A stretch of 64,000 bases of DNA from the NCBI RefSeq assembly GCF_965363235.1, contig NC_134844.1, forward strand, positions 23,232,646-23,296,645, given 5' to 3'. This document shows, in pieces, positions 22,717 through 34,502 of this stretch. How positions within the stretch are numbered: the first letter of the stretch is position 1; the number at the start of each line of letters is the position of its first letter. The position numbers were made by a program, and so were the translations under genes. Below the pieces are notes generated by a model. It was not told where the DNA came from. It was given only the letters and a program-made list of their open reading frames with translations, and searched no databases. The DNA comes from Mytilus galloprovincialis (taxonomy: Eukaryota > Mollusca > Bivalvia > Mytilida > Mytilidae).

Positions 22717-23439
22717 ATTAAGGTTTTATAAATTGAGCATGTAAAACAATTAATTGCGTAAAGAAGAGTCCGGCTATCTGTCTATCAGAAAAGAACAGAA
22801 AAATGAACGAAAACAAATGCTTTCAAAATTTTAGCTTTAGACATTTGTCATAGAAAAAGCTTCTTCGGCATTTTCATAAAATTCGATGAAGGTTCGACAA
22901 GTAGTTAATCATGTTAATGTAATTGAGAAATAACAAAATGTAAGCCCAAACTGCGACCACTTATTAATTGTAGAAAGAAATACATTTTGTCCTTAAAATG
23001 CGGGAAAATTAAAGATATAATTGTATTATTATATTGCTCTGAATACTCTTTTGATCATAAACAGTTTCTGTCCAACTTTCGTCAAATTTCACGGAGAGTC
23101 ATTCAAAAGACTTTATCCACATTCGGAACCTAAATATTGACGCCGCTTTGTCTCGCTTTTGGGACATAATTCACAGGCTCGACAAAAATACAAACAGCAT
23201 ATCGATTCTAAGCAGATAGTGAATTGCTGTAAATAGACGAAAAGTACGTAGAATTCATAGTAGATTCAGACTATTACAAAAGATTCGAACAAATATATTA
23301 AATGATCTATTTGAGTAAATTTAGTCCCTTTTTATTCAAAATTACAATCCATTGAAAAAAGAAGCACAAGGCTGATGTGCTTTAGAGCAGTTTTTCTTAT
23401 TCTATGTCAATTATTTGTTTCATTTTCAAAATTCAAGTG
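22717..23439. other. Intergenic, nothing recognised
   Basis: No coding pattern or repeat with clear limits. Confidence 0.5.
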
Positions 23440-24120
23440 CACGCCCGGGCGTTTTGACGTAAACGTAGCTACGCGCATGCAATTTTATATAAAACAATGA
23501 TTTTTTTTTCTAGAAAAGAGCCGGATTTGAAATTCACCGCCAGTTCTGACCAAGTCTCAATTCAGCTTACTTGGATCAAGGTCAAGGAATCAGATACTTC
23601 ATCTATGAAACCTGAGCCGGCCCTGAAAAGTGAGAACAAGCCACCATCTACCAGGAGATGCATCGCTAACCGTTACGACCAGTTGATGGCCACAAAACAG
23701 CCGTTGTATCCACTGCAGAATAACCACAAACCACAAGCTTAGACCACAACACTCAGACGGAAGCTAGAGACACCATGGTCGGTCAAGTACTAACACCAAC
23801 AAAGTACAAAAGGAAACCAGTTGGAGTTGTAATAACCAGGGATATTATCACCAGTCCTTATAACCCCAACAAGGTATGTCATCGCCTGATCTACTACACC
23901 TCCACAACACCCAACAAAGCAGCCTTCTTGGCAGAACGGCCTGATACTCCGTACCAGCCACAACATTGCAGTCGGAGTAAGATGAAAGCCAAACGACAGA
24001 CAGACCCAAATCTGTAGATAGGTATATTAGACCGCAATATCCAGACTGGACAGCCGGACAGTAAAACACACACATCATCATTATCGTAAGTGTGTGTGAA
24101 AAGACTCCTTGGAATTCGAA
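23440..24120 (+). other. GC-rich island with two unrecognised open frames
   Basis: Base composition rises clearly above the surroundings. An acceptor-like TTTTTTTTCTAG at about 23513 leads into an open frame (to 23742), rich in Lys, Pro and Gln, followed by another (23775-24017). No domain, signal peptide or membrane segment is recognised. It may be the tail of a decayed gene or element; codon content differs from the neighbouring AT-rich frames. Confidence 0.3.
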
Positions 24121-24192
24121 TCCCTCCATGGTTTCGAGTATGGATATCCGGTGTGCTATTATACACTCTCTCATTTCATTTTTTTTATTTAA

Positions 24193-24346
24193 GAATTGAA
24201 TGCTTCTTTTTGTAAATTCATTGGGGTGTAAAAGCGTTGACCGAAGTACATTTTGTATGAAGCGCGGAAGCGCTTCATTCTAAAAATGTACGCACGGTCA
24301 ACGCTTTTACAACCCTATGAAGTTACAAAAAGAAGCATTCAATACT
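24193..24346. mobile_element. 154-bp hairpin MITE
   Basis: The arms start GAATTGAATGCTTCTTTTTG and end with the near-complement; the inner part pairs GTAAAAGCGTTGACCG with CGGTCAACGCTTTTAC. The centre GAAGCGCGGAAGCGCTTC is itself palindromic. Confidence 0.8.
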
Positions 24347-25907
24347 TATAATTACATTTTTTAGCTATGATCATCAAAACAAGAATTTTATATTATTTTT
24401 TGTTTAATTCACCTGTGCACTTTATTGTGGGACCACGTGTTATCATGGATGATAAGTTTTATTGAGTGATGCAATTGCTGAAGGAATAACACGTGATGTG
24501 CAATTAGCTAATCAGAATAAAGTATTATAATGAAACATACATCTAATGTAATTATTCAACTTAAATTCCTCATTGTCGTTTTACGGTCGTGTTATTTTTT
24601 TACGACTATCACAAGTCACATGGAATTTTATTGATATTTTAACCTAGATCGATTAATCTACGTTTTAAATAATGTTTGCGACAGCGTAATCTTAAAATAT
24701 AAACAGAAACAATACCATATACGGAAACACATAATCCGAAAGTTATTTAAAAAGACCATATACGGAAACACGTAATTTGTTATTATTTTCATATTTCAGA
24801 CAAAATTTCGATATTAAAAATTCAAGTTATGAGCTTGGTAATAGAAGAGGGGGGAAACGGATACCAGAGGGATAGTCGAAAATAATATTGTTCAGTTAAA
24901 TGCTTTAGAAAGGTTTAAAAATAACTAGTAAGGTGGATTTGAATAACATTTTTTTTCTTTTTCTGTATACATTATTCTTTATACATCAACATGATACTAC
25001 AACGCATTATCATTTTATACAAGAATTGTACTACACTTACTACACACTTGACACAATTGTTTTTATATTGTTAATTTTCCTTTCGTTGATTGGGATGTTT
25101 AGCCCTTTTTTTCTATTTCTCAGTTGTTTAGATTATGTGAGTGCTGGAATGGCATCTCAAATATTGAACAAAATAGCGTCATTTCAGTTATTTCACCATA
25201 AGCCTTAACCATTTGCGGATATTGAACATTATTCATTGGCTCATGATAGTTGTACAAATTCGAATATATCAAAAGTGATAAATTCAAAAAGTCATCATAA
25301 AAGGCAAAATAAATTAATTTTCAGCACCAAATTATATAAAAAAATGACAAAAATTCTTTAATTTGAATGTAAAATATGCTACAAATTAAGGAAAAACAAA
25401 TTCTTACTTGTTTGTTCCTCTCACGCGTGTTGCTGTTTAATATTCTTGTGAAAACCAAGATAAATATGTTGACTCCTCTGAATCAGATATAGTAAAATAA
25501 CAATGTTACTGAGGTGTTATTATAAATAACTGATATAATTACGTATCTTCCGTATCTTAATATTGTTTATAATTTGTCTTGGGGACACTGGATAATAAAC
25601 CATTCCTTCCATTTGATAAAATATTATAACTACTGTATTAAAAGATTTAATTTGTTTGTTTATATAACGACACCGAAAATGACGATGATAGTTTCGAAGG
25701 TATGTAAACAGTCGTGAATCCTCAAACCAAATGTAACATAGTTTTGTAAAGAGAAAAAGTCATTATTTTGTATGAAATAGATGATATTAATTTAAGTAGG
25801 CGTTGTGGGTAAAAACACAGCGTTGACTAGATGTTGATATTGTAAAAGTATGCATTGATAAGAAATATGACTGTGCCCATTTTTAAACCTTACATATTTG
25901 AATGTAG

Positions 25908-25913
<6 letters not shown>
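24347..25913. other. AT-rich intergenic stretch
   Basis: Only chance open frames, including a Phe/Leu-rich one at 24933-25208 without an ATG start. No gene or repeat with clear boundaries. Confidence 0.5.

Positions 25914-25967
<54 letters not shown>
25914..25967. repeat. (TA)n microsatellite
   Basis: About 26 uninterrupted TA dinucleotides. Confidence 0.95.
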
Positions 25968-25968
<1 letters not shown>

Positions 25969-26220
25969 GAATTTGAATGCGAGTGTATTAAAACTCGAAT
26001 GAAACAGTTACGTTTTGAACCGACTGAGACAAAAAACCAAGTTGATGTGTTTTAGTTACCGGTACTGAAAAATATAATTTCCCAAGGTTTTAACAGTCTC
26101 TTAATGGATCTTAATGGGAACAAACTGACAAAACTCATGTTTACATTAGTTTATTTGTGAAGTACTGTCGTTTAGCTAGGTATAAATAAAGAAGTGACAA
26201 ATATCAAAAGAATAACTAAA

Positions 26221-28886
26221 ATCAGTCGACGAAAAGCTAACATTGTCACTGCAAAAACGAAAAAAAAAAAAAATTGAAGAAAAACCAAAAGCCTATACAC
26301 GGTTAGTTGGTGCTCTGACATTGTGCTTTCGAACAACACGATGTTTTATTACACAATATCCTGTTTGTTTTGATAAACATATACACCTGTACATTTAACA
26401 GAAGTTTGCTTCATAATGGGTTAAGACGTCGACACAAGTGCCTCTGGTAATCAAATATTAAAGCAAAACAAAGTAACGCTCACGTGTTTTATGAGAGATT
26501 AGTTCAGAAACACTTAGAAACACGAATTCGGGTGCACAACAAGTGTTTCTGAAATAATCATAGTTGATCATGATTAAAACATTAAACACTGATTAATTTC
26601 AAACCGTCGTAACCTAGCTCTTCTTTTATAATTATCAGAATGTCGCTTAAATGCTAGTAAGGAGCCTTCTCAATCTTTCAGTAAAGTGAGAGTTTTTTTT
26701 TCTGTTACTCTGTGTTAAAGACCTCACAGTGACTTTGAGATAAAGAACAATGATGAAAGTGCAATTTCTTTGCTTTATGTGTGTTTTTGTTTTGTTTTTC
26801 ATGTACTGATTTTGTGTCATGAATGAATAGCCCATATCCTTTATTTTTTTCTACTTTTAAGCAGATCACAAGGGTCAGTCAAACAAAAAGTCTACTAAAT
26901 TCAACCAGCATAATATCAACTAGAGGCTCTAAAGAGCCTGTGTCGCTCACCTTGGTCTATGTGAATAATTAACAAAGGAAGCAGGTGGATTCATGACAAA
27001 ATTGTCTTTTACATATATCTTTACTGAACATTCTTGCTGCTTACAACTATCTCTATCTATGATGAACTTGGCACAGTACGTAGTTTCAGTGGAAAATTTT
27101 AGTAAAAATTTACAAATTTAATGAAAATTGTAAAAAATTGACTATAAATAACTCCTTAGGGGATCAATTGACCATTTTGGTCAGTTGACTTAATTTTAGG
27201 TCTTACTTTGCTGTACATTATTGCTGTTTACAGTTTATCTCTCTCTATAAAAAATATTCAAGATAATAACAAAAATAAACGGCAAAATTTCCTTAAAATT
27301 ACCAATTCAGGGGCAGCAACCCAACAACCGGTTGTCCAATTCATCTGAAAATTTCAGGGCAGATAGATCTTGCCATGGTAAACAATTTAACCCCGTCAGA
27401 AATGCTCTAAATGCTTTGGTTTTGGGGTTATAAGTCAAAAACTGCATTTACCCCTATGTTTTAATTTTAGCCGTGGCAGCCATCTTGGTTGAATGGCCGG
27501 GTCACAAGACACATTTTTGTAAACTAGATACCTCACCCCAAAGATGATTGTGGCCAAGTTTGGATAAATTGGGCCAGTAGTTTCAGAGGAGAAGATTTTG
27601 TAAAAGAGAACTAAGATTTACGAAAAATGGTTAAAAATTGACTATAAAGGGCAATAACTCCTAAAGGGGTCAACTGACCATTTCGGTCATGTTGACTTAT
27701 TTGTAAATCTTACTTTGCTAAACATTATTGCAGTTTACAGTTTATCTCTTTCTATAAAAATATTCAAGATAATAACCAAAAACAGCAAAATTTCCTTAAA
27801 ATTACCAATTCAGGGACAGCAACCCAACAACAGGTTGTCCGATTCATCTGAAAATTTCAGGGCAGATAGATCTCGACCTGATAAACAATTTTACTCCTTG
27901 TCAGATTTGCTCTTAATGCTTTGGTTTTTGAGTTATAAGCCAAAAACTGCATTTTACCCCTATGTTCTATTTTTAGCCATGGCGGCCATCTTGGTTGGTT
28001 GGCCGGGTTACCTGACACATTTTTTAAACTAGATACCCCAATAATGATTGTGGCCAAGTTTGGTTTAATTTGGCCCAGTAGTTTCAGAGGAGAAGATTTT
28101 TGTAAAAGTTAACAGACGACGACGACGACGACGACGGACGACGGACGCAAAGTGATGAGAAAAGCTCACTTGGCCCTTTGGGCCAGTTGAGCTAAAAACG
28201 AAATAAGACTAAATGACAATAACATACATTAAAGTAATGAACAGAAAAAAACCCAATTAACTTGTGAGCAAAACAACAACTTCAAAATTGGAAGTGAATT
28301 TAGATATTCAACGAAGAAGTTTTCTGTGTTGACGACCAAAAATGATTTCTTGCCTTCGGCTGTTTTCTGCTCTATGTCCGGGTTGTTGTTTCTTTCAAAC
28401 ATTCCCCTTTTCCATTCTCAATTTAAATCTGCAAGATTGTATGCAGATTTTCCCTCAGTGGTACATACGCAAATAAATGATTATACAGTATAAATAGTTT
28501 TGACATTGTAAGTGAGAAAAATGTATGCCCTACCTATTTAAGTGTTTCTAATGATGAGAAAGATTTGTGTCCCTTTATCTTCTAAAATGAAGGAATCTAT
28601 GTTTACTGCTTGAACAATGCAATAATTCTAACTGAATTGTACGGAAACAGAGGTTATTCCATATTGTAAATTGGTGATTCATTTTCAGAAGATGTAATCA
28701 AAATTAAGGGTATATTTAATTATCAAATGACTGACAGGAAATCTGTACTCTTATAAAGATGCCCTACTTACATTAGATCTTCTTCTACATATTTAACTAG
28801 TCCATACAAAAGTGTTAGTTTATAATCAGAAGATATGAAATTTCTCAAAAAAGTAGAAATTTTGAAATAAAAACCAGGAGGTTTTA
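26221..28886 (+). repeat. Tandem segmental duplication, unit 1
   Basis: From ATCAGTCGACGAAAAGC the sequence aligns with unit 2 (29341 onward). It differs by the insertion at 26920-28194 and by about 215 bp at 28287-28503, which includes a mussel repeat fragment and is absent from unit 2. Confidence 0.85.
26920..28194 (+). mobile_element. Non-autonomous element with 506-bp internal duplication
   Basis: The left end CTAGAGGCTCTAAAGAGCC forms a small hairpin. The right end AGCTCACTTGGCCCTTTGGG pairs within itself and with GTCGCTCACCTTGG at the left. Two copies of a segment about 506 bp apart (anchored by ACCATTT-GGTCA and CAGCAACCCAACAAC) make the body, followed by a (GAC)n/GACGGACG run. Unit 2 of the duplication lacks it (ATATCAAAAATGAAATAAC), so the limits are firm to a few bases. 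It is widespread in bivalves as I recall. No protein is encoded. Confidence 0.8.
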
Positions 28887-28994
28887 ACTCGTAGAATGCG
28901 CTCAATTGCCTTGGAGACCTTTAGAATAATTAATATAAAATGTCCTTTATTTATTCAAGATTAAGTTGTAATAAAAAACAATTCATATAATTTC

Positions 28995-29246
28995 AGGTAT
29001 GTAAACACTGCTGAGTTACCTAGACCTAGAACCTCAAGCTATGGTAAAAGATCCTTTAGATTTGAGGCAGGACAAGTATGGAACTCACTTCCTAATGAGG
29101 TTAGACTCATGACTTCTTTTGATCAGTTTAAGAATTATATGCATTCCTGGTGTGGGGGTCAAAAATGCTACTGCAGTTCATGTCGTTTCCACCCAGTGCT
29201 GTCTCAGTCGACTTTTATGGCAGAGCCTGCTTATTGGATTTATTAA
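28995..29246 (+). mobile_element. LINE C-terminal fragment, 5'-truncated
   Basis: An open frame of 83 codons ends at TAA 29244-29246 and contains YGKRSFRFEAGQVWNSLP and EVRLMTSFDQFK, the pattern found at the extreme C-terminus of many CR1/jockey-type LINE reverse transcriptases, then a Cys cluster (CYCSSC). The rest of the element is missing. A partial second copy of its end is at 33416-33520. Confidence 0.6.
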
Positions 29247-29340
29247 TCGCTCTCGTCTTGATTATGAATGTTATATTTGCCGTTTCGGCATTAATCAAAT
29301 AGCAAGTAAACAACCGATTAAATGAATCGGTCGCTGTTCA

Positions 29341-32315
29341 ATCAGTCGACGAAAAGCTAACATTGCCATTGCAAAAACGAACATAAATTGAAAAAAAACC
29401 AAAAGCCTATACACGGTTTGTTGGTGCTCTGACATTGTGCTTTCGAACAACACGATGTTTTATTACACAATATCCTGTTTGTTTTGATATACATATAAAC
29501 CAGTACATTTAACAGAAGTTTGCTTCATAATTGGTTAAAAACGTCGACACAAGTGCCTCTGGTAATCAAATATAAAAGCAAGCCAAAGTAACGCTCACGT
29601 GTTTTATGAGAGATTAGTTCAGAAACACTAAGAAACACGAATTCGGGTGCACCACAAGTGTGTATGAAACAATCATAGTAGACCATGCTTAAAACATTAA
29701 ACACTGACTAATTTCAAACCGTTGTAACCTCAGCTCTTCTTTTATAGTTATTAGAATGTCGCTTAAATGCTGGTAGGGGCTGTCGCAATCTTGCGGTAAA
29801 TTGAGAGGTGTTTTTTCTGTTACTCTGTGTTAAAGACCTCACAGTGACTTTGAAATAAAGAACAATAATCAAAGCGCTATTTTTGCTTTTTGCTTTATAT
29901 GTGTTTTTTGTTTGTTTTGCATATACTGATTTTGTGCCATGGATGTATAGCCCATATCCTTTATTTTTTTTATACTTTTAAGGAGATCACAAGGGTAAAT
30001 CAAACAACAAGTCTACTAAAGTCCAACAGCATAATATCAAAAATGAAATAACTTTAAAGACTTTATGACAATAACATGCATTCAATTAACTTGTGAGCAA
30101 AACAACAACTTAAATTGACATTGTAAGTGAAAATATGTATACCCTACCTATTTTAGTGTTTATAGTAATGAGAAAGATTTGTGTCCCTTTATCCTCTAAA
30201 ATGATTGAATAGAATAGAATAGAATAGAATAGAATATTTTATTTACCAAATTAGGGCCCCAGGAGGGCATATGATACAGACAATATTATTATAAACAATA
30301 ACATATGCAATACACACACAGTAAAGATATGTAACAAGTGTTATAAAAATAATAAAATAAAATAATATAACACAGAAAATACACTCAACGAAATAGTAGC
30401 AATGTATTATTATTCAATGAATACTATGTTGAAAATGACTCAAGTGCACCCGGTAAGTGTATCTTCACTTTGCGAAGACAAACATGAGGCATTAGTAGTT
30501 TGTGCGGAGAAATGTCAATATATAAAAATACAAAAAAATACAAAAAGAACCCAATAAAAAACAAAGCAATTAAGCACTCCCACATTTGACTATGAGGTAT
30601 ACTGCAAATAACAAAGTTTATTTAATAAAGGATATTTAATATGACTTATCTGCAGAAAGCACCAAGAGTCGGTGCTTAAAGGGGAGTCCTTACTTGTACT
30701 TAATGCAGATGAGTCAAGCTCCTTAATTATTGAAAATATATTTTTAAAACATATTTCTAAGATTATAGATTCTGTGTCCAGCCAGCAAAGATCATCAAGG
30801 GACGGTGCCAAAGAATTTGAAATTCTTCTTATGATCTGTGCAGGCTTAACAGGGTATCCAAATTCATATTAAAGAGTTATAATGAATTAGTTATTGCAGA
30901 TTAAGTTGTACTTTAATTCTTAAGTATCTTCTATATATTTGTAAAATGCAAATAGTACATTAGGATCCTCATTATTCATTATCCAAATTAATTTGTTATC
31001 AATATTTAAATTTTGAAAGTTTGGACATGATTTTAATATATTTTGCATCATTTCCTCTCTTTTTAATAAATGAGTGTCACATTTAAATAAAAAATGAACT
31101 TCATCCTCAACCTCACCTGAGGTGCACCTGAGACAAATTCGGTTTTTTCGAAGAGTACCCTGGTATCTACCAGATTCAATTTGCAATTTGTGAGCAGATA
31201 TTCTTAATCTAGTAATACATTTCCTTTGCTCAAAATGTCGAATTATTGACAAATAATTTTCAAAACCATAGTTGCACTTGAATGTTACATAAGTTCGTAG
31301 TTTACCATCTTTATGTTTGTCTAGCTGTTTTTTCCACAATGCAGTATAGTATCCCTTAACTATCTGACCACAGTGTAGTTTAAATGTTGAGTATTTTTCA
31401 AGAATATGTTTTTCTATGCCTGACATTTTTTCCCTTAAAATATTAATTGATCCATACCAAGAGTTTTTTTTTGTTTCAAATAGCTTTTTAGAACAATTAT
31501 ATGCAGCTTTTAACAAGAGAAATGATGAGCCAATATTTTCTAAACGATGCCAATATCCTAAAACATGTTTGACTATATCATAGTGAAGTGGAAAACGGCC
31601 TAATTCAGACAAAACTGCAAAGTTTGTACTCTTCCTATTAACGCCTAAAATATATTTGCAGAATTTAATATGAAGTTTTTCACAAAGTATCCTTGAGTAA
31701 ATTGTATCCACTGTTATGTTTTCTTTTTTTAAACGTGCAGTAAAGGGATTGAAATATCCCCAAATTTCACACCCATATAAAAGTATAGGCTTTATTGTAT
31801 GGTCAAAAACATGAATTGCATTTTTAACAGTAGGATTATGCACTAAAAAATCATTACATAGTTTGAAGTATGCTTTTAAGGCTCTTTGGTATAAATCATT
31901 CTGAGCATATGAAAAAGAACATGATGCATTAAATTGGATACCCAAATGTAATGAACATATATACTTCTCTATATAATATGCCTACTATACGGAAGTCTTT
32001 TAGGGCTATGCTAATTTACTTTTTACAATTGAATATATATTTATAGTATGAACAATGCAATAATTCTAACTGAATTGTACGGAAACAGAGGTTGTCCCAT
32101 ATTGTTGATTCATTTTAAGAAGATGTAATCATAGTTAAGGGTATAATTAATTAACAAAGGACTGACAGGAAATCTGTACTCTTATAAAGATGTCCTACTT
32201 ACATTAGATCTTCTACATATTTTAACTAGTCCAAACAAAAGCTAAGTTTATAATTAGAAAATATGAAATTTTACAAAAAAGTAGAAAATTTGAAATAAAA
32301 ACCAGGAAGTTTTAA
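29341..32315 (+). repeat. Tandem segmental duplication, unit 2
   Basis: Starts 3120 bp after unit 1 and matches it up to about 30204 and again from about 32035 (GAACAATGCAATAATTC) to 32315. The gap is the inserted LINE at 30211-32027. Lacks the 26920-28194 element. Confidence 0.85.
30211..32027 (-). mobile_element. 5'-truncated LINE, reverse transcriptase C-terminal part
   Basis: The minus-strand frame 31945-30920 (341 codons, open throughout) starts within the RT after the palm (HLGIQFNASCSFSY), continues through a GELGRFPLHYD-like region (SELGRFPLHYD) and ends in the Cys/His patch NRICLRCTSGEVEDEVHF. The 3' end has AATAAAATA followed by (TTCTA)n. ATTGAAT at 30204-30210 and 32028-32034 is the probable target-site duplication, judged against the empty site in unit 1. 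The first about 79 bp at the 5' junction are not LINE but a copy of nearby DNA (see 32527-32608). Related in clade to the copy at 4.45-5.83 kb. Confidence 0.85.
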
Positions 32316-32526
32316 AGATACTTTGTAATTCGTCGATTGTACAAAACCCCTCGAGAAGTCACGCGGAAAAATGTCCTCAATTAGATCTAATTCAGTCAGG
32401 TGTCTATTACCCATCATGGCATGATAAAACGTTTTGTCTTCAAATTAATGTCTCACTACATATTTAAACCTCTTTTTATTCATTCCAAAAAGTTTGAAGT
32501 TAAAACTTACTGAAACAGCTGGTGTT

Positions 32527-32608
32527 TAATGAACATATATACTTCTCTATATAATATGCCTACTATACGGAAGTCTTTTAGGGCTATGCTAATTTACTTT
32601 TTACAATT
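32527..32608 (+). repeat. 82-bp source of a duplicated junction segment
   Basis: Identical to 31949-32030, which forms the 5' junction of the LINE insertion. The second copy runs directly into the minisatellite at 32609. Confidence 0.9.
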
Positions 32609-32757
32609 TGATATAACAAATTATTAATTTTATATAACAAATTATTAATTTGATGATATAACAAATTATTAATTTGATGATATAACAAATTATTAATTTG
32701 ATATAACAAATTATTAATTTGATATAACAAATTATTAATTTGATATAACAAATTACT
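32609..32757 (+). repeat. AT-rich minisatellite
   Basis: Units of 20-23 bp based on TATAACAAATTATTAATTTGA, about seven copies. Chance open frame on the minus strand only. Confidence 0.85.
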
Positions 32758-33712
32758 ATACCTCATTATTTTCCAAGTTGCTTTTGTATCGATTTAATCA
32801 TTTTTTTTTATGTCAACCACACATCATCCCGAACAACATAATGTCATAAAAAGTCTTAGTTGTTGCCATACGGTCGTCATTCAAAAAAAAAAAAAAAAAA
32901 AAAAAATAAGTGCCAACAACGTATATATCAATCTCCAAATTGACCATGAAAACTACAGTACCTACCATTAATGTGCCATACATTTGAACACCAAATGATA
33001 AAGAGACAGACTACAAAGAGATAACAATTAGTGGTGAGATCCCTGACGCAAACAAATTCTTATTAAAATATTATAACTACGTAATTAGCTAAATTATTGT
33101 AAAAAAGACAGCGAAAACGTAGATTGAAACCGTTAGAAGAAAGCTACTTCAAACTAAATAATGGAATTGGCATTAGTGGCAAAACAGGCTTAATAACCAT
33201 ATTTGTTTGAGTTGAGCCATAGGTTTGACGTCCCTGGGCCCTGGGTTTGACGTTAGAATAGATTTTTAACAAGTGCTAGAGACGGACGTTTTTTCTGTTG
33301 TTTTTTTTTAGAAATGTATTTACGATACATGGCCATACAGGGTAAGAAGAGGGACTACACAGAAATTGAAACACTCAATGCACATCGTTTAAAAGAAAAT
33401 CATTTTTTTCATCTCTGTCGACTTTTATGGCCTGCTTATTGGATTTATTAATTGCTTTCGTCTTGATTATGCATGTTATATTTGCCGTTTCGGCATTAAT
33501 CAAATAGCAAGCTAACAACCTTAATTTTGGCACTCTTTTTACGATTCTTTTGTCATATAGTTTCTATTGTATTTATACATGTCTTCGAATTGTTTTGGTG
33601 TGGGTGTTTCTAATAAATGTAATGTGCTTTGATCGCACGCTTTTTGTCATGTGTTATTTTCATTTAGTGAAATAATTAATAATCATCATAAAAAATATAA
33701 AAACAAAACTAA
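32758..33712. other. Intergenic with LINE 3' fragment
   Basis: An A run lies at 32884-32906. Positions 33416-33520 repeat 29205-29320 (the LINE C-terminal fragment and its 3' flank), which suggests that the second duplicated unit extended to about 33520. No gene. Confidence 0.6.
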
Positions 33713-34114
33713 GATACAGTCTGTAAGTAAGATACAGTCTGTAAGTATAGTCTGGTTCTAAGATACAGTCTGTAAGTATAGTCTGTGGTTCTTAGATACA
33801 GTCTGTAAGTATAGTCTGTGGTTCTTAGATACAGTTTGTAAGTATAGTCTGCGGTTCTAAGATGCAGTCTGTAAGTATAGTCTGTGGTTCTAAGATACAG
33901 TCTGTAAGTATAGTCTGTGGTTCTTAGATACAGTCTGTAAGTATAGTCTGTGGTTCTTAGATATAGTCTGTTAGTATTGTCTGTGGTCCTTAGATACAGT
34001 CTGTAAGTATTGTCTGTGGTCCTTAGATACAGTCTGTTAGTATTGTCTGTGGTCCTTAGATACAGTCTGTAAGTATTGTCTGTGGTCCTTAGATACAGTC
34101 TGTTAGTATTGTCT
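33713..34114 (+). repeat. 33-bp minisatellite, about 12 units
   Basis: Units containing AGATACAGTCTGTAAGTATAG followed by a TCTGTGGTTCT-type segment; the second half of the array shares variants (GTTAGTATTG, GGTCCT), so it grew in blocks. The long minus-strand open frame is a by-product of the 33-bp period. Confidence 0.9.
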
Positions 34115-34129
34115 AACATATTGTTACGG

Positions 34130-34360
34130 GACGTAAATAATCTGTTTGACGGACGGATTCTAGCGATTACATGACGTACTGTTGTATTAATTATTAATAT
34201 GATCTTGTCCTTTATATTAATGACATATTTGTCACGGGACCTAAATAGTCTGTTTGACGGACGGATTCTAGCGATTACATGACCCTACTGCTGTATTGAT
34301 CGTTAATATGATCTTGTCCTTTACATTAATGACATATTTGTCACGGGACCTAAATAGTCT
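34130..34360 (+). repeat. 108-bp satellite, left part
   Basis: Two units with period 108-109 (anchor CTGTTTGACGGACGGATTC). The array is split by the BEL/Pao insertion and resumes at 39942. Confidence 0.9.
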
Positions 34361-34502
34361 TATCGTAAATACCGCACACTGGACGTTTACTATGTACCGC
34401 GCTTTATGTAACGTCACGTCACCTTGACGTGTTACTATGCTTTTCTAATACATCTATCAAATAGTCAAGACGTCTTTTATTTCTATCACCCACTTTATGA
34501 TA
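34361..34502 (+). repeat. 5' LTR of the BEL/Pao element
   Basis: 142 bp, starting TATCGTAAATACCGC and ending CTTTATGATA. By eye identical to the 3' LTR. Confidence 0.9.

Noticed and set aside
24933-25208. Phe/Leu-rich 91-codon frame
   Set aside because: Starts at a non-ATG codon in very AT-rich DNA; composition explains the hydrophobicity.
27715-28032. 105-codon plus-strand frame
   Set aside because: Lies inside the repeated body of the non-autonomous element at 26920-28194.
33709-34119. 136-codon repetitive minus-strand frame
   Set aside because: By-product of the 33-bp minisatellite period.
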